Origin: an uncultured delta proteobacterium
GTDB lineage: Bacteria > Myxococcota_A > Polyangia > Polyangiales > Ga0077539
NCBI GenBank assembly: GCA_903860995.1
Contig: CAIOSS010001031.1
Coordinates: 1-5,238 of the forward strand
DNA: 5,238 bases
Direction of reading: 5' to 3'
Positions 1 through 4,618 of the stretch are shown here, piece by piece (the stretch's first letter is position 1; each line of letters starts with the position of its first letter). The notes below the pieces were generated by a model. That model made no database searches. It was given only the letters and a program-made list of their open reading frames with translations, and had not been told where the DNA came from. The position numbers and the translations under genes were made by a program.

Positions 1-562
1 CCAGCGAGGCGGCGCCGTGGAGCAGCTCGGCGGGCGGCGGGAGCGAAGCGCGGGCGGGGGCCGGGGCCTCGGGCGGGGGCAGCGCGCCGTCGCCCTCGTC
101 GCACACGGCGAAGAGCACGCCGAGCAGGGCGCGGCCGTCGGCGATGGCGTGGTGGACGCGCACGACGAGCACCGGGCCGGGGCCGACGCCGTCGAGGAGC
201 CAGGCGCGCCACGGCGGGTGATCGAGGGGCAGCGGGAGGCTCGCGAGGTTGGACACCGCCCGGGCGAGGTCGGCCTCGGTGGAGCCGGGTCGCAGCGCGA
301 CGCGCGCGACGTGGCGGTCGAGGGAGAAGTCGGGGTCCTCGCGCCAGCGGGGCGGGTTCCAGGGGAGGTGCGGGAGGTCGATGCGGGCGCGGAAGCGGTC
401 GTGCACCAGGAGGCGGTCGCGCAGCAGTCGGCGCAGGGTGGCCTCGTCGAGCGGGCCGTCGAGCGGCAGCACCGCGGTGACCACCATCGGGTTGTCGCCC
501 GTGCCCATCCACAGGCGCGCGGCGTCGACCGGGGAGAGCGCGGTGCTGGCGGTGGGCTTCAT
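1..562 (-). CDS. WS/DGAT-family O-acyltransferase, N-terminal part (runs off left edge)
   Basis: Family members are wax ester synthases/diacylglycerol acyltransferases, which transfer an acyl group from acyl-CoA to fatty alcohol or diacylglycerol for storage lipid, usually at the inner membrane. I translated the minus strand from ATG at 562-560; it is open to the window edge (187 codons). Residues 9-19 read LSPVDAARLWM, followed by DNPM, the typical family N-terminus. LPLDGPLDEATLRRLL (32-47) and PLPLDHPPWRAWLLDGV (110-126) match the conserved N-terminal half. The catalytic HHxxxDG motif is HHAIADG at 137-143 (bases 154-134). Members usually have about 450-500 residues, so over half is missing here. 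No strong Shine-Dalgarno sequence precedes the ATG; the start is chosen because family homology begins about eight residues in. It diverges from the RCC1 gene. Substrate preference (wax ester, triacylglycerol or another alcohol) cannot be told. The family assignment is firm. Confidence 0.88.
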   Translation of the reverse strand, partial: MKPTASTALSPVDAARLWMGTGDNPMVVTAVLPLDGPLDEATLRRLLRDRLLVHDRFRARIDLPHLPWNPPRWREDPDFSLDRHVARVALRPGSTEADLARAVSNLASLPLPLDHPPWRAWLLDGVGPGPVLVVRVHHAIADGRALLGVLFAVCDEGDGALPPPEAPAPARASLPPPAELLHGAASL

Positions 563-581
563 GGCGGTCGCGGATCGTGCA

Positions 582-631
582 GTCGGACTCCAGCAGACAG
601 CATAGCGCCCGAGGCCCGACGTGAGTCCGAC
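582..631. repeat. 9-bp inverted repeat in divergent promoter region (possible operator)
   Basis: GTCGGACTC at 582-590 and its exact reverse complement GAGTCCGAC at 623-631 lie in the 126-bp gap between the divergent acyltransferase and RCC1 genes. Arm centres are 41 bp apart, close to four helical turns. The arms flank the candidate acyltransferase -10 box. This would suit a dimeric or looping regulator, but a chance match in GC-rich DNA is possible. A second, weaker pair, CCCGACG (615-621) and CGTCGGG (657-663), lies alongside. Confidence 0.35.
599..631 (-). promoter_or_regulatory. Candidate promoter of the acyltransferase gene
   Basis: Reading the minus strand, TATGCT (604-599) fits a -10 box (TAT..T). 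It would place transcription start near 592 and leave a leader of about 30 nt before the ATG at 562. The -35 region (about 622-627) reads GACTCA, a poor match to TTGACA. One arm of the 9-bp inverted repeat (623-631) overlaps it. This is inference from position and the -10 match only. Confidence 0.3.
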
Positions 632-650
632 AGGGCATTCGGCGCGCAGA

Positions 651-680
651 TTGAAGCGTCGGGGATTGTTCTGTTACGGT
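651..680 (+). promoter_or_regulatory. Candidate promoter of the RCC1 gene, near-leaderless
   Basis: TTGAAG (651-656, four of six to TTGACA) and TACGGT (675-680, fits TANNNT) are separated by 18 bp, in the most AT-rich stretch of the neighbourhood. Start of transcription would fall around 686-689, on or next to the ATG at 689. No Shine-Dalgarno sequence precedes that ATG, so a leaderless or near-leaderless mRNA is suggested. The -10 box overlaps a short palindrome (CGGTC-GG-GACCG, 677-688). This is inference from motif matching. Confidence 0.33.
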
Positions 681-688
681 CGGGACCG

Positions 689-2221
689 ATGCGAATTGCA
701 AGCGTTCTTCCGGGGATGGGCGCGCTGCTGGTGGCGCTCGCCGGGTGCACGGGCAACATCATCACCCCCGACGCCGGGGCGCCCGGATGCAACGGCCTGG
801 GGCGCAGCCGCTGCGTCGACTCGGTCTCCCTCGGGGCGCGCTTCGGCTGCGCGGCGCTGGGCGATCAGACCGTGTGGTGCTGGGGTCGCAACGACGAGAG
901 CCAGCTCGGATACGAGTCCAGCGACCTGTGCCCCGAGCGCGTGTCCAACGGGCAGACGCGGGCGGTCGCCTGTCACATGTACCCGTTGCAGGTACCCGGG
1001 CTCGCGGGCGCCACGGCGGTGAGCGCGGGCGGCGCCCACGCCTGCGCGGTGCTCACCACCGGCGAGCTCCGCTGCTGGGGCAGCAACACCCGCGGTCAGC
1101 TCGGCAACGGCTCGGCGCTCCCGAGCCGGGCGCCCGTCACCGTCGCGGGCCTCCCCGCGGTCACCTCCCTCGCCTCCGGCGCGGGCCACACCTGCGCGGT
1201 CGTCGCGGGGGGGCAGGTGTTCTGCTGGGGCGCCAACGACCGCGGGCAGCTCGGGGTCGAGGCCGCCCCAGACCAGTGCGGCGCCGAAGGGGCGACGGCG
1301 CCCTGCGCGCGCTCGCCGGTGCTGGTCACCGAGGTCGCGGACGCCGTCGAGGTCGTGGCCGGCGACGCCCACACCTGCGTGCGAACCGCAGGGGGAAGCG
1401 TGCAGTGCTGGGGCACCAACACCGACGCGCAGCTCGGCGCGGGGACGGCCGGGGCCATGCCCGCGCCCCGCCCGCGGACCGTGCGGGTCGGGGCCTCGTC
1501 GCTGCGGGGGGTTCGCGCCCTCGCCGCGGGCGGCGACCACACCTGCGCGCTGCGCGACGACGGCGCCGTGCTCTGCTGGGGCCGGCACGACCGGGGGCAG
1601 CTCGGCGTGGCGGTGCCGGAAGACTTCGCGCCCTGCGCGCACGCGTGCATCGCCACCGCGGTGCCCATCGTCGGCTACGAGGGCGCGCCGATCCTCGAGG
1701 AGCCCGACGCGGGCTTCGAGCAGCCCATCGGCGACGCGTCGACCCCGATGGACGCCACCACTCCGCGCGACGCCACCGCTCCGCGCGACGCCACCACCCC
1801 GCGCGACGCCACCGCCCCGCGCGACGCCACCACCCCGCGCGACGCTCCCGATGTGGTCGACCTCGGGCGCGACGTGGTGCTCCCCCCCGCGCCGGCGGTG
1901 ACGGCGATCTCTGCGGGCGGGGCCTTCAGCTGCATCGCGCTCAGCGACCGCACGCTCCGCTGCTGGGGCACCAACCGCACCTACGAGCTGGGCAACGGGC
2001 GGATGAACGAGGGCGGCGCGGCGCTGACCACGGTGATCGCGTCGCCGGGCTCGGCGTCGACCAACCCCCTCCAAGGGGTGCTGCGGGTCGAGTCCGGGGC
2101 GGCGACCTCGTGCGCGCTGCTGGTCGATCGCAGCGTGAAGTGCTGGGGCACCAACGAGGGCGGCGCGCTCGGCGTCGGCGACGTGTCCGAGCGCAACGGC
2201 CCCGTGCCGATGACCTGGTAG
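689..2221 (+). CDS. Seven-repeat RCC1-type beta-propeller lipoprotein
   Basis: The 510-residue product is a predicted exported lipoprotein: residues 1-20 are a short signal peptide ending in lipobox LAGC (17-20), with Cys20 as the acylation site. Seven RCC1/BLIP-II-like repeats follow, each with the core C-X9-C-W-G then N/H..G.LG. The CWG cysteines are 64, 129, 179, 240, 296, 425 and 485, and the partner cysteine is always ten residues earlier. Seven repeats suit a closed seven-bladed propeller, usually a protein-binding platform; the ligand is unknown. Between blades 5 and 6 (about 330-400) lies a low-complexity insert with DATTPR/DATAPR repeats. Excluding Cys20 there are 22 cysteines, which can be read as 11 local pairs, fitting an oxidising compartment. 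The frame stays open upstream to base 17, but that extension is antisense to the acyltransferase, and the signal peptide fixes the start at 689. The M23 lipoprotein gene follows 55 bp downstream. Confidence 0.88.
   Translation: MRIASVLPGMGALLVALAGCTGNIITPDAGAPGCNGLGRSRCVDSVSLGARFGCAALGDQTVWCWGRNDESQLGYESSDLCPERVSNGQTRAVACHMYPLQVPGLAGATAVSAGGAHACAVLTTGELRCWGSNTRGQLGNGSALPSRAPVTVAGLPAVTSLASGAGHTCAVVAGGQVFCWGANDRGQLGVEAAPDQCGAEGATAPCARSPVLVTEVADAVEVVAGDAHTCVRTAGGSVQCWGTNTDAQLGAGTAGAMPAPRPRTVRVGASSLRGVRALAAGGDHTCALRDDGAVLCWGRHDRGQLGVAVPEDFAPCAHACIATAVPIVGYEGAPILEEPDAGFEQPIGDASTPMDATTPRDATAPRDATTPRDATAPRDATTPRDAPDVVDLGRDVVLPPAPAVTAISAGGAFSCIALSDRTLRCWGTNRTYELGNGRMNEGGAALTTVIASPGSASTNPLQGVLRVESGAATSCALLVDRSVKCWGTNEGGALGVGDVSERNGPVPMTW
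1733..1846 (+). repeat. 18-bp in-frame tandem repeat coding for DATTPR/DATAPR
   Basis: Five near-identical 18-bp units run from 1751 to 1840, preceded by a degenerate unit at 1733-1750 (DASTPM) and followed by a partial one at 1841-1846. The five units alternate strictly Thr, Ala, Thr, Ala, Thr at the fourth codon, so the real repeat is 36 bp. The first two units carry T, and the later ones C, at one wobble base (ACT/GCT against ACC/GCC). This fits recent duplication by slippage or unequal crossover. The peptide is charged, proline-rich and probably disordered, forming a flexible insert between propeller blades 5 and 6. Confidence 0.93.
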
Positions 2222-2265
2222 GCGGGCGGTGGCACCTCTCGATCGTCATCGGCGGTGGTCTTGTC

Positions 2266-2274
2266 GGATGGGGG
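2266..2274 (+). promoter_or_regulatory. Ribosome binding site candidate for the M23 gene
   Basis: GGATGGGGG lies just before two adjacent ATG codons at 2277 and 2280. It supports starting there rather than at the in-frame GTG at 2229 or the ATG at 2268, which sits inside the purine stretch. Spacing from the G run is 2 nt to the first ATG and 5 nt to the second, so 2280 is equally possible. Confidence 0.4.
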
Positions 2275-2276
2275 CG

Positions 2277-3881
2277 ATGATGCGGCGAGTCGCGCTTGGG
2301 CAGTATCGGCGGCCGGTGGCGATGGCGCTGCTGGCGCTCGGGGCTTCGTGCGCGACCACCGCCGACGAGGAGGGCGACGCCTGGCGCCCGCCCGTCGACG
2401 CGGGCCTGGAGGCCGTCGGGCGCTGCGCGCCGGGCCTCGCGTCGGCGCAGTTTCGCGCGGAGGTGACGCCGCCGGAGTTCATGGTCCCGGGCGGCCGCGC
2501 GCGGGTGAGCGTCACCTTCGACAACTGCTCTGGGGCCCCGTGGCCGGCGGGGGAGTTCTCCCTCGTGCCCGCGCCGGGCACCGCGGGCGCGTTCGGGGTG
2601 CCGCGCGTGGCGCTCCCGGCGGACGTTCCGGACGGGGGTCGGGTGACGATCCCCTTCGAGGTGCAGGCGCCGCGGGAGAGCGGGGCGTACGCGTACTCGT
2701 GGGCCATCGCCCGGGGCGGCGCCGAGACCCTCCAGCAGTACTCGCCGCCGCGGCAGGTGACCGTCCAGGACTCCGCGGACTGCACGGTGCCTGGGCCCCC
2801 CGCGCGCTTCCGCAGCCAGTCGGCGCCGGGGGCCTTCGTCGGGCTGGGCGAGGCCATCCGGGGGACGGTCACCCTGGCCAACTGCGGCGCCGAGACCTGG
2901 ACCCGCGACGGGGGCTTCTACCTCGCGTCGGCGCTGCCCAACGGGCAGTCGCACTGGGGCACGGCGCGGGTCGAGCTGCCGCGGGACGTGCCCTTCGGCT
3001 CGGAGGTGACGCTGACCATCGAGGGCGTCGCGCCGGGGACGCCCGGCCGCTACGGCTACACCTGGGTGATGCAGCGGGACGCCGAGCGCCTCGGCGACGC
3101 CACCCCGGAGGTGCGCATCACGGCGCTGCCGCGGGGCGACTGCGGCGGCAGGGGCACCGCGTCGCGCTTCGTCGGGCAGAACGCCCCGGGCGTGATGGAC
3201 CCCAACCAGGGCGCCGACGTCGACATCACCTTCGCCAACTGCAGCGACGCCGTGTGGGACTCGTCGTACCGCATCAACGCCGCGGCCCCCGCGAGCGACG
3301 GGCGCTGGGGCGCTGGGAACATCGGGTTTCCGCTCGACGTGGGCCCGGGCTTCCGGCTGACGGTGCCCTTCCGCATCCGGGCGCCGGGCGACGCGGGCAA
3401 CCACCCCTACCGCTGGGTGGTGACCCGCGGCGGCACCGACATCGCGCAGCCCTCGCCCGAGCGCACCATCAACGTCCGGGTCATCGACACCGCCGGGCCG
3501 TGCATGGCGAGGCCCGTCGTGGGCAACGTGACCAGCCCCTACGGCTGGCGCGTGCACCCCATCAGCGGCGCCTGGAGGCTGCACACGGGCATCGACTTCG
3601 GGGCGCGCTCGGGCACGCACATCCACGCCTGCCGCGGCGGCACCGTCGTGCGGGCGAGCTGGTACGGCGGCTACGGCAACGCGGTCATCATCGACCACGG
3701 CGGCGGGATGCAGACCCTCTACGCGCACCAGACGGGCTTCGCCGTCGGCGCGGGCAGCCGCGTGGTGGCGGGGCAGCACATCGGCTACGTCGGGAGCACG
3801 GGCAACTCCACCGGCGCCCACCTGCACTTCGAGGTGTACATCAACGGGAGCACCGTGAACCCGGCGCAGGGCTACCTGTAG
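2277..3881 (+). CDS. Probable lipoprotein: three NBR1-type Ig-like repeats plus M23 (LytM) metallopeptidase
   Basis: The 534-residue product is a predicted cell-envelope zinc endopeptidase that cleaves peptidoglycan cross-bridges. Residues 1-25 form a signal peptide (MMRR start, core VAMALLALGASC); Cys25 may be acylated, but Gly at -3 makes the lipobox weak. Three repeats of about 120 residues (50-165, 169-284, 289-403) share NC..xxW, then LP.DV..G...T, AP...G, Y.W...R, resembling the Ig-like domain of NBR1 (N_BRCA1_IG). Each begins with Cys (50, 169, 289) and has a second Cys in the Asn-Cys motif (84, 203, 322). Residues 409-531 are an M23 domain with SPYGWRVHP, zinc ligands His436, Asp440 (HTGID) and His517 (HLHFE), and catalytic-type His484 and His515. 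All expected active-site residues are present. Start is 2277 (or 2280); upstream in-frame starts would add a non-signal head. It lies 55 bp after the RCC1 gene, a likely operon, and converges on the thioesterase gene across a long palindrome. Confidence 0.87.
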   Translation: MMRRVALGQYRRPVAMALLALGASCATTADEEGDAWRPPVDAGLEAVGRCAPGLASAQFRAEVTPPEFMVPGGRARVSVTFDNCSGAPWPAGEFSLVPAPGTAGAFGVPRVALPADVPDGGRVTIPFEVQAPRESGAYAYSWAIARGGAETLQQYSPPRQVTVQDSADCTVPGPPARFRSQSAPGAFVGLGEAIRGTVTLANCGAETWTRDGGFYLASALPNGQSHWGTARVELPRDVPFGSEVTLTIEGVAPGTPGRYGYTWVMQRDAERLGDATPEVRITALPRGDCGGRGTASRFVGQNAPGVMDPNQGADVDITFANCSDAVWDSSYRINAAAPASDGRWGAGNIGFPLDVGPGFRLTVPFRIRAPGDAGNHPYRWVVTRGGTDIAQPSPERTINVRVIDTAGPCMARPVVGNVTSPYGWRVHPISGAWRLHTGIDFGARSGTHIHACRGGTVVRASWYGGYGNAVIIDHGGGMQTLYAHQTGFAVGAGSRVVAGQHIGYVGSTGNSTGAHLHFEVYINGSTVNPAQGYL

Positions 3882-3886
3882 CGCTC

Positions 3887-4046
3887 AAGAGGTGTTGATC
3901 CATGTCGGACCGAGGCAGCGTGGCGCGGCGCGAGCCAGGCAAGGAAGAGCGATGAAACCGCACTCCCTGTGCGGTGAATCGCTCTGACGCCGCATGGCGA
4001 CGTGCCCCGTCGCGTTGCCGACGGGAGACATGGATCAACACCTCTT
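3887..4046. repeat. 160-bp imperfect palindrome between convergent genes (MITE-like or structured RNA)
   Basis: Perfect 20-bp arms, AAGAGGTGTTGATCCATGTC (3887-3906) and its reverse complement (4027-4046), bracket the element. Inside, 3914-3932 pairs with 4001-4019 over 18 of 19 positions if four G-U pairs are allowed; short GCCA/TGGC and GGC/GCC pairings follow. A central hairpin comprises AGAGCGAT/ATCGCTCT (3946-3953/3978-3985) and ACCGCAC/GTGCGGT (3957-3963/3969-3975) around the loop TCCCT. All stems share one axis near 3966, about 60 pairs in total. It starts 5 bp after the M23 stop codon and overlaps the thioesterase stop by one base. Possibly transposon-derived: TCA occurs just outside both 19-bp ends (3885-3887 and 4046-4048). 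No transposase is encoded. It may also attenuate convergent transcription. The structure is certain; the function is not. Confidence 0.9.
3946..3985. repeat. Central hairpin of the palindrome
   Basis: An 8-bp outer stem (AGAGCGAT/ATCGCTCT) and a 7-bp inner stem (ACCGCAC/GTGCGGT) are separated by a small 3x2 internal loop and closed by the pentanucleotide TCCCT. It is strong enough to fold alone in RNA or to extrude as a DNA cruciform. It could act in a bidirectional termination role, although no T-tract follows it on either strand. Confidence 0.85.
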
Positions 4047-4597
4047 CACTCCACCTTGGCGCGGGCGAACTTCCGCCACGCCTCGGGCAGCCGCATCCCC
4101 ATCACCTTCTCGGTGCCGGCCTCGTCGAGCACCACGAAGGAGAACATCCCGCGGTACATCTCCTCGCCCGACTGGTGGAGCCGCACGTCGATCTTCAGGG
4201 TGCGCGCGTTCTCGCTCACGATGGTCGCCCGGCCCTGCACCTCGACCCCGATGCGAACGGGCTTCAGCAGCCGCGCCGTGATGGCCCCGGTGAAGCCGAA
4301 CTGCTTGCGCACGGCGATGACCACCCAGCCCGCGAGCTCGTCGGCCAGGGTGGTGACCAGGCCGCCGTGCATCACCCCCGCGGGGCCCTGGAATTCCGGC
4401 GGGGCGGTGTAGCGCACGGTCACCGCGCGGCCCTCGCGCACGGGCTTGAGCTTCATGCCGAAGGGGTTGCTCGGCGAGCACCCGAAGCAGGGCTGATCGT
4501 CGCCGAAGATCGACCCGTCGAGGGCCTCGATGTCGTGGTCGTGCGCGGCGGCGTGGGCGTGGTCGTGCGGGGCGTGGGGCTTGTGCTCGTGGCTCAT
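4046..4597 (-). CDS. PaaI-like hotdog-fold thioesterase with His-rich N-terminus
   Basis: The 183-residue product belongs to the PaaI/4HBT-type hotdog thioesterases, which hydrolyse acyl-CoA or aryl-CoA thioesters in the cytoplasm. Visible signatures are CFGCSPSNPFGMKLK (37-51), the usual N-terminal motif of this group, and GVMHGGLVTTLADELAG (74-90), with His77-Gly-Gly of the active site and Asp86 aligned with the usual catalytic acidic residue. The remaining beta-strand pattern (GAITARLLKPVRIG, LKIDVRLHQSGEEMYRG) fits one hotdog domain. The first 22 residues hold eight His with Asp, Ala and Pro, making the protein longer than typical members (about 130-150). ATG at 4597-4595 is preceded by AAAGGGG. 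The beta-barrel gene ends 21 bp upstream in the same direction, a probable operon. The TGA stop at 4048-4046 touches the long palindrome. The substrate cannot be told. Confidence 0.85.
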   Translation of the reverse strand: MSHEHKPHAPHDHAHAAAHDHDIEALDGSIFGDDQPCFGCSPSNPFGMKLKPVREGRAVTVRYTAPPEFQGPAGVMHGGLVTTLADELAGWVVIAVRKQFGFTGAITARLLKPVRIGVEVQGRATIVSENARTLKIDVRLHQSGEEMYRGMFSFVVLDEAGTEKVMGMRLPEAWRKFARAKVE

Positions 4598-4602
4598 CAG
4601 CG

Positions 4603-4609
4603 CCCCTTT
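4603..4609 (-). promoter_or_regulatory. Shine-Dalgarno of the thioesterase gene
   Basis: The minus strand reads AAAGGGG ending 5 nt before the ATG at 4597. It lies inside the 21-bp gap after the stop of the beta-barrel gene, which supports translation from this ATG and hence the inclusion of the His-rich head in the protein. Confidence 0.6.
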
Positions 4610-4618
4610 ACTACGCGC

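Noticed and set aside
17..688. N-terminal extension of the RCC1 reading frame
   Set aside because: It is antisense to a convincing acyltransferase, has Arg/Gly/Glu-rich low-information composition, and the signal peptide with lipobox starts only at 689.
1751..1840. Short regular repeats that could suggest a CRISPR array
   Set aside because: The units are directly adjacent with no spacers and encode an in-frame peptide repeat.
674..2074. 466-codon open frame on the minus strand
   Set aside because: Shadow of the RCC1 gene. Its repeats (VARGGG-like) are the antisense reading of the 18-bp tandem array.
2229..2276. GTG (2229) or ATG (2268) as start of the M23 lipoprotein
   Set aside because: They would place 16 or 3 extra residues before the MMRR signal-peptide start, and the purine-rich Shine-Dalgarno-like stretch fits 2277 or 2280 better.
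1941..3827. Very long open frame (628 codons) on the minus strand
   Set aside because: It spans both the end of the RCC1 gene and most of the M23 gene, is rich in Arg, Ala, His and Val as expected of a GC-rich shadow frame, and shows no domain. The plus-strand proteins explain the region fully.
3841..4041. Small open frame (66 codons) on the minus strand through the palindrome
   Set aside because: It overlaps the M23 3' end and both palindrome arms and has no ribosome binding site or recognisable motif. It is probably a by-product of the inverted repeat.
3887..4046. Simple bidirectional rho-independent terminator
   Set aside because: The stem is far too long and has internal loops, and no T-rich tract follows it on either strand. 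Some effect on transcription end is still possible, but it is not the standard signal.
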